29,721 bases of DNA from Mogibacterium sp. GTDB taxonomy: Bacteria > Bacillota > Clostridia > Peptostreptococcales > Anaerovoracaceae. Below the pieces are notes generated by a model. The model was not told where the DNA came from. It was given only the letters and a program-made list of their open reading frames with translations, and did no database searches. The position numbers and the translations under genes were made by a program. Every line of letters starts with the position of its first letter. The first letter of the stretch is position 1. Positions 8,072 through 15,674 of the stretch are shown here, piece after piece. The stretch is taken from positions 1 through 29,721 of the forward strand of contig JAEUGJ010000017.1 in the NCBI GenBank assembly GCA_016775335.1. The letters are read 5' to 3'.

Positions 8072-8701
8072 TTAAGGCCTTTCAACCAGTTCGAACCGCT
8101 CCTTCTCTTCGCCGTCCACTGTCACTTTACTGCAGAACATTTTCTTCGGACGTGCCCACAGCACCTTGTCCTCATCCATAGATTGGTAGATTACCAGTTC
8201 CTCCAGAGTCTCGCTGTGCTTTGCCACGCCCAGGACGCGGTACTTCTTTCCCTTGAAATGGCGATATACCGCTCCTTCGATGACCCGATCCCGGTTCTCG
8301 TCCACGTACTCGATGCCGTTGTAGTCGCACCACTCCATCGCCACCTTTCGGAAGGCCGCTTCCCGGTAGTGGTCCCAGTGAACGGAGACGTTCAGATCCT
8401 GCACCGTCTCCCGGAACAGATTCAGGCTGTCATCCCGGGAAATCACCTGGAGCAGCTTTGCCCGAAGCACCGGATCGTCCGCGTGGCGGGCGAAATCCGT
8501 TACCATCTTCTGCTCATCCAGTTCATACCGGTCCGGCAGGCGGATATACCGCTCATCATCGGTAAGATCGATATCCCGGTTTCCCAGAATCTCCCCGTCA
8601 ATGGTCATTTCCAGATCTCCGGTTTCGGTGTCGTAATAGTATTCTGTATCCTTCGCCGAAGTGGCGATTGCATTGATAATTTCCTCAATTCTAATTTCCA
8701 T
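8072..8701 (-). CDS. UPF0158 - DUF1653 fusion protein
   Basis: The 209-residue protein appears to be two uncharacterised families joined. The N-terminal part (about 1-138, MEIRIEEIINAI...YYYDTETGDL...LPDRYELDE...DHYREAAFRKVAMEWCDYNGIEY) has the look of UPF0158. The C-terminal part (about 143-207, VYRHFKGKKYRVLGVAKHSETLEELVIYQ) matches DUF1653, usually a 60-70 residue standalone protein. No enzymatic motif is evident, and neither family has an established function that I can state. ATG 8699-8701 follows AAGGAG; an in-frame GTG three codons earlier overlaps that site and is rejected. It is transcribed with the synthetase cluster downstream or alone; a 135-base gap with a hairpin separates them. 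Confidence 0.8.
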   Translation of the reverse strand: MEIRIEEIINAIATSAKDTEYYYDTETGDLEMTIDGEILGNRDIDLTDDERYIRLPDRYELDEQKMVTDFARHADDPVLRAKLLQVISRDDSLNLFRETVQDLNVSVHWDHYREAAFRKVAMEWCDYNGIEYVDENRDRVIEGAVYRHFKGKKYRVLGVAKHSETLEELVIYQSMDEDKVLWARPKKMFCSKVTVDGEEKERFELVERP

Positions 8702-8808
8702 TTTTCCCACTCCTTTGCTTTCATTATTGATTCCGGAATTGCTTCCTTTTCAGACTTCTATTGTAGTCTAGAATCTCCGGTTATTCAATACTTCTATGGC
8801 GTCAAACG

Positions 8809-8832
8809 AAAAAAGGAAACCGGATTTTTCCT
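8809..8832 (-). terminator. Weak intrinsic terminator of pyrG
   Basis: On the minus strand a short stem AGGAAA/TTTCCT (8827-8832 with 8814-8819) is followed by a T-run. It overlaps the pyrG stop codon. The stem is short, so the efficiency is doubtful. Confidence 0.45.
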
Positions 8833-10429
8833 ACTTCTGCATGGCCGCCCGAACCAGTTCCCGGAACAGCGGATGCGCGGCATTCGGACGGGATTTGAAT
8901 TCCGGATGGTACTGAACGCCCACGAAGAAGCGCAGGGACGGAATTTCCACCGCTTCCACCAGACGGCCGTCCGGCGAAGAGCCCGTCACTTCCATTCCCG
9001 CCAGCTGAATCGCCTCCCGATACTCGTTGTTGAATTCATACCGGTGACGGTGGCGTTCCTGAATTTCTTTTTTCCCGTAGGCCTGTTCCAGAATGCTTCC
9101 GCTGCGAATGACGCAAGGATACGCCCCCAGCCGCATGGTGCCGCCCTTCGGGATGTTGCCCCGCTGATCCGGCATGAAGTCGATGACCTTGTGGGTGCTC
9201 TCCTCGTTGAACTCGGCGGAGTCCGCATCCTCGTAGCCCAGCACGTCCCGGGCAAATTCCATCACTGCGGTCTGCATGCCCAGGCAGATGCCCAGATACG
9301 GCACATCGTGCTCCCGGGCATAACGGGCCGCTTGCATTTTGCCTTCCACGCCCCGGACGCCGAATCCGCCCGGTACCAGAATACCGTCCACATCTCCCAG
9401 AAGGGTTTCCGGGTCCTGTTCCTCCAGGTCCTCCGACTCGATCCAGCGGATGTCCACGTGCACGCCGTTCTCGTAGCCGCCGTGGTGCAGCGCCTCAGCC
9501 ACGGAAAGGTAGGCGTCGTGAAGCTTGGTGTATTTTCCGATCAGTCCGATGGTCACATGGCCTCGGCGGGATTCAATCCGCTGCAGCATCTCGTTCCATT
9601 CGTGCATGTCCAAAACCCCCGGATCCAGTCCCAGCTCTCGGCACACGATTTCGCTGAAGCGGGATTCCTCCAGCATCACCGGCGCGTAATACAGCTCCGG
9701 CACGTCCTTGTTGCAGATGACGCAGTCCGGTTTCACGTTGCAGAACATGGCGATTTTCTCCCGGATTTCATCGTCGATGTCCCCCTCGGCACGAAGCACC
9801 AGCACATTCGGCGCGATGCCCAGACCCCGCAGCTCTTTCACCGAGTGCTGGGTCGGCTTCGTCTTGTACTCCCCGCTGCTCTTTACATGCAGAAGCGGCG
9901 TAACGTGGATGAACATGCTGTTCTCCCGGCCCACTTCGATGGCCACCTGACGAATGGCCTCCAGGAACGGCTGGCTCTCGATATCTCCCACGGTACCGCC
10001 GATTTCCGTGATGATCACATCCGCATCCGTGGTGCGGCCCACCGTGTAGATAAAGGACTTGATTTCATCCGTCACGTGAGGAATCACCTGCACAGTGCTT
10101 CCCAGATATTCCCCGTTCCGTTCCTTGTTCAGGATGTTCCAGTACACTTTTCCCGTGGTGAGGTTGGAATAGCGGTTCAAATTCTCATCGATAAAACGCT
10201 CGTAATGGCCCAGATCCAGGTCCGTTTCCGCGCCGTCCTCCGTGACGAACACCTCGCCGTGCTGGTACGGACTCATGGTTCCCGGATCGATATTGATGTA
10301 CGGATCCAATTTCTGGGAGGCCACCTTATACCCCCGGGACTTCAGCAGCCGCCCCAGCGCCGCCGCCGTGATTCCCTTTCCCAGTCCGGAAATAACGCCT
10401 CCGGTCACAAAAATGTACTTCTTCATCAT
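8831..10429 (-). CDS. pyrG: CTP synthase (glutamine hydrolysing)
   Basis: Converts UTP to CTP using ATP and glutamine, the last step of pyrimidine nucleotide synthesis. The N-terminal synthetase domain shows KYIFVTGGVISGLGKGITAA with the P-loop, DPYINIDPGTMSPYQHGEVFV and ETDLDLGHYERF. The C-terminal class I glutaminase domain has PGGFGVRG, the nucleophile in YLGICLGMQ (near residue 380) and VQYHPEFKSRP with the His/Glu pair. The 532-residue length is normal. Two ATGs in a row open the frame; the second sits five bases after GGGAGG and may be the true start. The leader upstream contains stem-loops (see separate entry), so attenuation is possible. Confidence 0.97.
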   Translation of the reverse strand: MMKKYIFVTGGVISGLGKGITAAALGRLLKSRGYKVASQKLDPYINIDPGTMSPYQHGEVFVTEDGAETDLDLGHYERFIDENLNRYSNLTTGKVYWNILNKERNGEYLGSTVQVIPHVTDEIKSFIYTVGRTTDADVIITEIGGTVGDIESQPFLEAIRQVAIEVGRENSMFIHVTPLLHVKSSGEYKTKPTQHSVKELRGLGIAPNVLVLRAEGDIDDEIREKIAMFCNVKPDCVICNKDVPELYYAPVMLEESRFSEIVCRELGLDPGVLDMHEWNEMLQRIESRRGHVTIGLIGKYTKLHDAYLSVAEALHHGGYENGVHVDIRWIESEDLEEQDPETLLGDVDGILVPGGFGVRGVEGKMQAARYAREHDVPYLGICLGMQTAVMEFARDVLGYEDADSAEFNEESTHKVIDFMPDQRGNIPKGGTMRLGAYPCVIRSGSILEQAYGKKEIQERHRHRYEFNNEYREAIQLAGMEVTGSSPDGRLVEAVEIPSLRFFVGVQYHPEFKSRPNAAHPLFRELVRAAMQK

Positions 10430-10444
10430 GCCCTCCCTTTCTTT

Positions 10445-10620
10445 CCCCGCGCCGCGGGGGTGCCTAAAAAAACTTCCAAAAAATAAAAAAGATAAGGTTT
10501 TTCCGTCCGGAGAGTGATGAAGAACCCAGGTCCCGTTTCATCGCCACCTTCTCGAAAATTCCTTATATTCGCGCAAATATATTTTTAAAATAATACGCAA
10601 TGATTATACCAAAATTCGGC
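10445..10620 (-). promoter_or_regulatory. pyrG leader region with stem-loops
   Basis: On the minus strand the 190 bases before pyrG hold AT-rich promoter-like sequence (10560-10620, including a TATAAT), then a stem GATGAA/TTCATC (10516-10521 with 10537-10542), T-rich runs around 10462-10500, and a CCCCGC/GCGGGG hairpin (10445-10450 with 10454-10459) directly before the ribosome binding site. B. subtilis pyrG is known to be controlled by attenuation. Whether this leader does the same is inference, and I do not recognise a named riboswitch in it. Confidence 0.35.
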
Positions 10621-10664
10621 CGCCCCCGCAATTGTTTTTCGCCTCGTCATTTTGTTTTTTCGGT

Positions 10665-10692
10665 AAAACAAAAGGGGCTTCCCCGAAGCCCC
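10665..10692 (-). terminator. Intrinsic terminator of the SanA-like gene
   Basis: On the minus strand GGGGCTTC/GAAGCCCC (10685-10692 with 10674-10681), loop of three, is followed by TTTTGTTTT. It lies 28 bases after the stop of the DUF218 gene. Confidence 0.8.
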
Positions 10693-10719
10693 GCATCGTA
10701 TTGCAAAAATATTCCGGCA

Positions 10720-11415
10720 CTACCAAGTTTTCCGTCCGTCTCCGCTGATGGGAATCACATCCCCCAAAAAGGTGGGGGCCGGTTCGTACACGCACTTGCC
10801 CATATCCTTGGCCCGGGCCAGCACCTCCCGCAGGTCCCTCATGGTCTGCCCGCGGTAGCTTACATCCTCCGCCGGAATGCCTTCCACCTCCAGGCCCAGC
10901 TTCTTGCCGGTGTACAGCGCCCGATACTCGTGGTACTGCTGCGTCACCACGATCATGCTTTTCACCGCAAAAACGCTCTTCGCCCGGTAGACGGATTCGT
11001 AGGTGGAGAAGCCCGCGTGATCCAGGAATATGTCCTTCTTCTTCACCCCGGCTTTCAAAGCGTATTCCTTCATGGCTTCCACTTCGTTGTATTCCACCTG
11101 ACCGTTGTCGCCGCTGAACAGCAGCTTCTTCACAATCCCGGCCTTGTACAGCTCAATGCCCCGATCCAGCCGGTCCTTCAGCATCGGCGACGGTTTCCGG
11201 TTCACGTACACCGATGCTCCCAGCACCAGCGCGCAGTCCGCCGGCTTGGCCTTCGTGTATCGGCTCTCCTCCAAAGTGGTGAGGTGCTTGCCGCCTTCCT
11301 TTTTCACCTGCCGGTCCATTCCCAGGACGATCAGAAGTCCCAGAATGCCCAAAATCACCAGAATTTTTATTATCATCAAAGCTATTTTCCTCTTGCTTTT
11401 TTTCTGTTTAACCAT
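10720..11415 (-). CDS. SanA/YdcF-type DUF218 membrane-anchored protein
   Basis: A 231-residue protein with a basic N-terminus and one transmembrane helix (about 11-32, IALMIIKILVILGILGLLIV), so most of it is probably outside the membrane. The rest is a DUF218 domain: ALVLGASVYVNRKPSPMLKDRL, LLFSGDN, EVEAMKEYAL, DHAGFSTYESVYRAK and VVTQQYHEYRAL. Relatives include E. coli SanA (vancomycin exclusion, envelope barrier) and YdcF; the biochemical activity is unsettled. ATG 11413-11415 follows AGGGAG and is chosen over an upstream in-frame start that would add 32 residues of unlikely sequence. It is divergent from the nitrogenase-like operon and monocistronic, with its own terminator. Confidence 0.85.
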   Translation of the reverse strand: MVKQKKSKRKIALMIIKILVILGILGLLIVLGMDRQVKKEGGKHLTTLEESRYTKAKPADCALVLGASVYVNRKPSPMLKDRLDRGIELYKAGIVKKLLFSGDNGQVEYNEVEAMKEYALKAGVKKKDIFLDHAGFSTYESVYRAKSVFAVKSMIVVTQQYHEYRALYTGKKLGLEVEGIPAEDVSYRGQTMRDLREVLARAKDMGKCVYEPAPTFLGDVIPISGDGRKTW

Positions 11416-11599
11416 TTTCTCCCTTTCTATAATCACAGATTGACATAATATCACACCAATGTGAAGAATAAAAGATGTTTGCCCCAACACTTCTTCATGT
11501 TTGACCCCCATGGTATCGGAAGTCCGTTTGTGCTATGATTAGATTGATTTTACAGATTGAAAAAATCTATCATGTACCGGAATCGGAAGGAGAAAAACA

Positions 11600-12382
11600 A
11601 TGTATCGTTTTGCAATATACGGAAAAGGAGGCATCGGAAAATCCACGGTTACCACTGCCCTGTCCTGTGCCTTTGCGGAAATGGGGCTGCGCGTGCTGCA
11701 GGTAGGCTGTGACCCGAAAGCGGACTCCACCTTGTACCTTCACGGCGGTCAGCGCATCGACACCATGTTGGACGTGCTTCGGCAGAAGCGGGATTCGGCG
11801 GAGCTGGCGGATCTGGTACACGTAGGATATAAGGATATCGTCTGCGCGGAAGCCGGCGGTCCCACACCGGGACTGGGCTGTGCCGGACGGGGCATCGCTG
11901 CCGCCTTCGAGGCGCTGGAAGCCCGGGATGCCTTCGACATCATCCAACCGGACGTGGTGCTCTACGACGTGCTGGGGGACGTGGTGTGCGGCGGCTTCGC
12001 CATGCCAATCCGGGAGGGCTACGCCCACCGGGTCTACATCGTCACCTCCGGAGAGAACATGGCCATCTACGCGGCGGCCAACATCGCCATGGCGGTGGAG
12101 AACTTCCGGGAGCGGGGGTACGCGTCCCTGGGCGGCCTGATTCTGAACCGCCGAGATGTGCCGGACGAGCGGGTCAAAGTGGAAACCCTGGCATCGGACA
12201 TTCACACGGACATCGCCGCCGATTTGCCTCGGGACAACGCCATTTCCGAGGCGGAGGTTCAAGGCCTGCCGGTGTTCGAAACCGCGCCGGATTCGGATTA
12301 CGCCAACGCCGTTCGGAATCTGGCCCGCAAAATGCTGGCGGATTACGACAAGGAGAACGCCCATGATTCAGAAGCTCAGTGA
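11600..12382 (+). CDS. NifH-like nitrogenase-reductase-family ATPase
   Basis: A 260-residue P-loop Fe-S ATPase of the NifH/BchL/CfbC family, expected to pass single electrons to its component-1 partner at the cost of ATP. It has the deviant Walker A GKGGIGKST (8-16), GCDPKADST (36-44), and both cysteines that bridge the [4Fe-4S] cluster across the dimer: C94 in GLGCAGRG and C130 in GDVVCGGFAMPIRE. R97 in GCAGRG corresponds to the arginine ADP-ribosylated in NifH. It is shorter than typical NifH (about 275-295), lacking some of the C-terminal tail. ATG 11600 follows GGAG. The next gene starts inside its last codons (20-base overlap), so the partners are coupled. The nearby absence of nifB, nifE, nifN, nifV or bch/cfb genes argues against nitrogenase, chlorophyll or F430 function. 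Confidence 0.92.
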   Translation: MYRFAIYGKGGIGKSTVTTALSCAFAEMGLRVLQVGCDPKADSTLYLHGGQRIDTMLDVLRQKRDSAELADLVHVGYKDIVCAEAGGPTPGLGCAGRGIAAAFEALEARDAFDIIQPDVVLYDVLGDVVCGGFAMPIREGYAHRVYIVTSGENMAIYAAANIAMAVENFRERGYASLGGLILNRRDVPDERVKVETLASDIHTDIAADLPRDNAISEAEVQGLPVFETAPDSDYANAVRNLARKMLADYDKENAHDSEAQ

Positions 12383-13742
12383 TATTCAGAAGGACAATCT
12401 CACAAAAAGAAATTCCGCCCTCCACAGCACCCGCATGGAAGGAGCATTTCGTGAGATTCGGGATATGGATTACGAATATTCCGCCGACATCGGGCTGGCC
12501 TACGCCTCCCCGGTTCGGGGCGTGTGGAACATCGTTCACATCGCCACCCTGGTACCTCAAGGTCACCAGATTTTCGTCTGCCCTACCAGCTGCCTCCGGG
12601 GCGTGGTGCTCACCACTGCGGAGCTGGGACGCATGGACAAAATGTCCACCATCACCGTAGGCGAAGAGAACATCCTGGAAGGGGACATGGAAGAAATGCT
12701 GCAGCACGGTGTGGAACGGGTCATCCGGGAACTGCCGGAAAAACCCCGCATGATGATGATTTTTACCAGCTGCATCCATCATTTTATGGCCGTCAACTAC
12801 CGGCGAGTGTACAAGATTCTGGCAAAAGAATTTCCGGAAATCGATTTCGTGGACTGCTACATGGACCCAATCATGCGCCGCACCAATCCGGTGGTTCCGT
12901 CCCTGTGGCGGCAGATGCACCGAGTGCTCCGCTATACCGAAGAGAAAAATCCGAAGCAGGTTACTCTTCTGGGCAACTGCTTCCCTCACGAAGGGGACTA
13001 TTGCGACCTGGTTTCCCTGCTGGAAGCCAACGGCATTAAGGTCCTAGAAGCCTGCAATTGCAAGGATTACGATGAATACCTGACCATGGCGGAATCCGCC
13101 TGCAACTTCCTGTTCCACAAGAGTGGCATCGCCGCCGCCAAGGATCTGGAGATTCGTCAGAAGCAGCCGTGGTACCGGATGCGCCCGGGCTATTCCTACG
13201 AGGAATACGACGAGGACCTGCGGAAGGCAGCGTCCATGCTGGGCATTCCCGCTCCGTCCCGGGCCTTCCTGGATTCGGAGAAAAAGCGGACAGAGGAGTG
13301 CATCCGAGAAACCCAAGCCATTCTTGGGGACACGCCGGTTTCCATCGATTACACGGCAGTGGACTGCCCGCTGGAGCTGGCGCAGTTCCTGCTGGATCAC
13401 GGGTTCAACGTGGAATCCGTGATGGTGGACAACTTCACCGAGTCGGAGGATGTGTTCCGGAAGCTTCGGGACACCAAGCCGACCCTTCGCATCTACGAAA
13501 CCTACGGCTGGAACATTCGGCAGATGCAGCGGGGCCACACGGACAAAATCCTGTGCGTCGGACAGAAGAGCGCTTATTTTATGGATTCTGATTACTTCGT
13601 CAACGAGGTGGAAAACGCGGGCATGTACGGCTACCGGGGCCTCCGCCGGCTAATGGATCTGATTTCCGACGCCTGCCGGAACCCGAAGCCGATGCGGGAT
13701 CTGGTTCAAGTAAAAGGATGGGAGTGTGAATGCGGTGAGTGA
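12363..13742 (+). CDS. Nitrogenase component-1-like subunit (NifD-like)
   Basis: A 459-residue member of the NifD/NifK/NifE/BchN superfamily, the probable catalytic partner of the NifH-like protein. ATG 12363 follows AAGGAG with six-base spacing inside the end of the previous gene. The cluster-ligand region reads IFVCPTSCLRG (C73, C77) and IFTSCIHH (C137). The usual first cysteine of the three-cysteine pattern is replaced (SPVRGVW near 49-55), and C73 is extra. By hand alignment the FeMo-cofactor Cys (275 in NifD) falls at a Phe next to H252, with C247 nearby, and the cofactor His (442) falls at a Val in NEVENAGMYGYRG. A second block is TLLGNCFPHEGDYCDL (202-217). The active site is therefore unlike nitrogenase; the substrate is unknown. 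Confidence 0.85.
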   Translation: MIQKLSDIQKDNLTKRNSALHSTRMEGAFREIRDMDYEYSADIGLAYASPVRGVWNIVHIATLVPQGHQIFVCPTSCLRGVVLTTAELGRMDKMSTITVGEENILEGDMEEMLQHGVERVIRELPEKPRMMMIFTSCIHHFMAVNYRRVYKILAKEFPEIDFVDCYMDPIMRRTNPVVPSLWRQMHRVLRYTEEKNPKQVTLLGNCFPHEGDYCDLVSLLEANGIKVLEACNCKDYDEYLTMAESACNFLFHKSGIAAAKDLEIRQKQPWYRMRPGYSYEEYDEDLRKAASMLGIPAPSRAFLDSEKKRTEECIRETQAILGDTPVSIDYTAVDCPLELAQFLLDHGFNVESVMVDNFTESEDVFRKLRDTKPTLRIYETYGWNIRQMQRGHTDKILCVGQKSAYFMDSDYFVNEVENAGMYGYRGLRRLMDLISDACRNPKPMRDLVQVKGWECECGE

Positions 13743-15162
13743 TTATCAGACACATGTTTTTACCAGTACATATACGGCGGACGTTTCCGGCGTCTGCTCA
13801 GCACTCTACGAGCTGGGTGGAATGACCGTCATCCACGACCCTTCGGGATGCAACTCCACCTACTCCACCCACGACGAGCCCCGGTGGTTTGACACCGACA
13901 GCCTGATGTTCGTGTCGGGGCTGGATGAAATGACGGCGGTCCTGGGAGACGACAACGTATTGATTGACGACGTGGATCACGCCGTCCGGGACCTGGAACC
14001 CCGCTTTGTCACCCTGTGCAGCGGCTCCATCCCCCACATCATCGCCTTTGACTGCAAGGGCGTGGCTCACCTGTTGGAAAAACGCACCGGCGTTCCCATG
14101 CTCCCGGTAGCCACCACGGGAAACCGCTCCTACGTGGCCGGCGTGGGCGCCGCCCTGACGGAATGGATTAAGCGCTTCGCCGACCCGGCGGAAAGCCCAT
14201 ATCGCAGCGCCCCTTCGGGAAGCTCGGATTGCTCGAACCCTTCGGGAAACTCGGATTGCTCCGCGAATACTTTAGAGGGCGCTGCCGTTCCGGAAGCCTG
14301 CGGAAGCGAATCCTTCTCCGTGAATCTCCTGGGGGTGACCCCGCTGGATTTCTCCATTAACGGAAATGTAGACGCCCTTCGCAAAGTCTTTGAAGATGCC
14401 GGCATCCCGGTGAACTGCTGTGCCGCCATGGGGGAATCCTTCGACTCCCTCCGGCACATTTTCCGTGCTTCGGTGAACGTGGTGGTTTCCTCCTGCGGCC
14501 GGCGACCGGCTCGCTACATGGAACAAATTGCCGGCATCCCTTATGTGGAAGGGACGCCCATCGGTGCCTACGGCGCCTCCCGTCTCCCGGAACTGGCAAA
14601 AGAAGCATATGAGAAGAAGAGAGCTTCCTTGAAGGGAAACGCGAAAAAAGCCTTGAATGGAGCCTCCGGCTCCGCAGAGTCTGCTTCCGTTCAGGGAGCC
14701 TCCGGCAGCGCAGAGCTTCCATCCTCACATGGAGCCTCCGGCTCCCTCCGAATGCTGTTGGCAAAGAAAAAAGGAGATTCCGAAGGAATCTGCCTCTGGA
14801 AGGGCAATCCGGCGCACGATCGCTGGGATGTTCCGGGCGGTCAGATTCTGATTATCGGAGAAGAGGTATTCGCTCAATCCCTGGCCGCCGCAATCAACCG
14901 ACTGGCGCCGGATTGCCGCCATGGGCTTCAGGCCTTCGCCGTCTGGCCGGACGTGGACCACGGTTTCCCGGAGGATGTGCTGGCGGAACTGATCCGGAAA
15001 TCCCGTTATATCATCGGGGATCCATTGTACCGGACCATCCCCCACGATTCCAAGCAAAACACCTTCGTGGATTTTCCTCATGAGGCCTATTCGGGAAGAA
15101 TTTTCCGGAATCAAATCCCGGTTTTCATCGGAAAGGATTATGATGTCGCGGAGCTGCTGTAG
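13726..15162 (+). CDS. Nitrogenase component-1-like subunit (NifK-like) with repeat insertions
   Basis: A 478-residue second component-1 subunit. It keeps the classic three-cysteine cluster-binding pattern: C24 in GVCSALYELGG, C42 in HDPSGCNSTYS and C98 in VTLCSGSIPHIIAFD. A central NifK-like domain follows (VNLLGVTPLDFSINGNVDALRKVFEDAGIPV, then VVVSSCGRRPARYMEQIAGIPYVEGTPIGAYG). Two low-complexity insertions, around residues 162-190 and 305-345, are encoded by tandem palindromic DNA repeats and look like in-frame insertions in surface loops. GTG 13726 overlaps the end of the D-like gene by 17 bases; a GTG at 13735 with GGGAG ten bases upstream is an equally good start. A strong terminator overlaps the stop codon, so the operon is exactly H-D-K. 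Confidence 0.85.
   Translation: MNAVSDYQTHVFTSTYTADVSGVCSALYELGGMTVIHDPSGCNSTYSTHDEPRWFDTDSLMFVSGLDEMTAVLGDDNVLIDDVDHAVRDLEPRFVTLCSGSIPHIIAFDCKGVAHLLEKRTGVPMLPVATTGNRSYVAGVGAALTEWIKRFADPAESPYRSAPSGSSDCSNPSGNSDCSANTLEGAAVPEACGSESFSVNLLGVTPLDFSINGNVDALRKVFEDAGIPVNCCAAMGESFDSLRHIFRASVNVVVSSCGRRPARYMEQIAGIPYVEGTPIGAYGASRLPELAKEAYEKKRASLKGNAKKALNGASGSAESASVQGASGSAELPSSHGASGSLRMLLAKKKGDSEGICLWKGNPAHDRWDVPGGQILIIGEEVFAQSLAAAINRLAPDCRHGLQAFAVWPDVDHGFPEDVLAELIRKSRYIIGDPLYRTIPHDSKQNTFVDFPHEAYSGRIFRNQIPVFIGKDYDVAELL
14211..14264 (+). repeat. 27-bp tandem repeat (2 copies) inside the NifK-like gene
   Basis: Two units of 27 bp (14211-14237, 14238-14264) begin CCCTTCGGGAA and continue CTCGGATTGCTC with one change between them. 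CCCTTCGGG is a small hairpin. The unit is nine codons, so the frame is kept and the product is a Ser/Gly/Cys-rich loop. Confidence 0.85.
14659..14745 (+). repeat. 36-bp tandem repeat (about 2.4 copies) inside the NifK-like gene
   Basis: Units start at 14659, 14695 and 14731 with GGAGCCTCCGGCTCC or a near match, itself a hairpin (GGAGCC/GGCTCC). The 36-base period equals 12 codons, coding for repeated GASGSAE-type sequence without breaking the frame. Confidence 0.85.
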
Positions 15163-15176
15163 CAGCTCCGCTTTTT
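15148..15176 (+). terminator. Intrinsic terminator of the nitrogenase-like operon
   Basis: An 11-bp perfect stem GCGGAGCTGCT/AGCAGCTCCGC (15148-15158 with 15161-15171) is followed by TTTTT. It contains the stop codon of the NifK-like gene. Confidence 0.9.
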
Positions 15177-15255
15177 GATGCCGTCCGGCGGCGGAGCGGG
15201 CCGGACGACGCCGGCGTCGCCGCCTCGATGGGCCGGCCGGGCTTTCTGCTGTTCC

Positions 15256-15483
15256 GGCGTGGTGCTTCACTCCCCGCAATCCCTTATTCCTTCGTCGCCG
15301 GGCACCACGCCCTCGGGCCCGAACCGGCTTTCGGCTGTTCCGGCGTGGTGCTTCACCTCCCGCAAACCCTTGTTTCTTCGTCGACGGGCACCACGCCCCC
15401 GGACTCGAACCGGCCTTCCGCTGTCCCGGCGTGGTGCTTCACTCCCCGCAATCCCTTATTCCTTCGTCGACGGGCACCACGCC
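15256..15483. repeat. Array of three 56-bp hairpin repeats, 86-bp period
   Basis: Copies at 15256-15311, 15342-15397 and 15428-15483 each have GGCGTGGTGC and GCACCACGCC at their ends. Starts are exactly 86 bases apart, and the 30-base linkers are themselves similar (GAACCGGC..TTC.GCTGT). Copies 1 and 3 share one interior type (TCACTCCCCGCAATCCC) and copy 2 another (TCACCTCCCGCAAACCC), the latter shared with the solo copy at 849-904. The rest of 15177-15613 is GC-rich with no gene I can support. Confidence 0.9.
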
Positions 15484-15613
15484 CTCGGACCCGGCGGGAC
15501 TCCGGCCCTGCCGCAGCGCGCACTCCGCTCCGGCCCGGCCGCATTTAACCGCAGGAAACGGCATAGCCGCTTCCCTCTCCCTCCTCCCCCCAAACTTCCT
15601 CCTCCAAAAAGCC

Positions 15614-15650
15614 AAAAGCGCATTGCACGATACGTGCAATGCGCTTTTTT
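15614..15650. terminator. Bidirectional terminator between K-like gene and fusA2
   Basis: A 16-bp perfect stem (15614-15629 with 15633-15648, core GCGCATTGCACG/CGTGCAATGCGC) has a three-base loop, A-run on the left and T-run on the right. It sits between convergent genes and can end both. Confidence 0.9.
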
Positions 15651-15674
15651 CAATAATCCGATTCTCAATTATCT

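Noticed and set aside
11600..15162. Genuine nitrogen-fixation operon
   Set aside because: FeMo-cofactor ligands seem absent in the D-like subunit and no nifB, nifE or nifN gene is present in the window.
15256..15483. CRISPR array
   Set aside because: Only three units, the linkers resemble each other rather than being unique spacers, the repeat is 56 bases with full terminal inverted repeats, and no cas gene is near.
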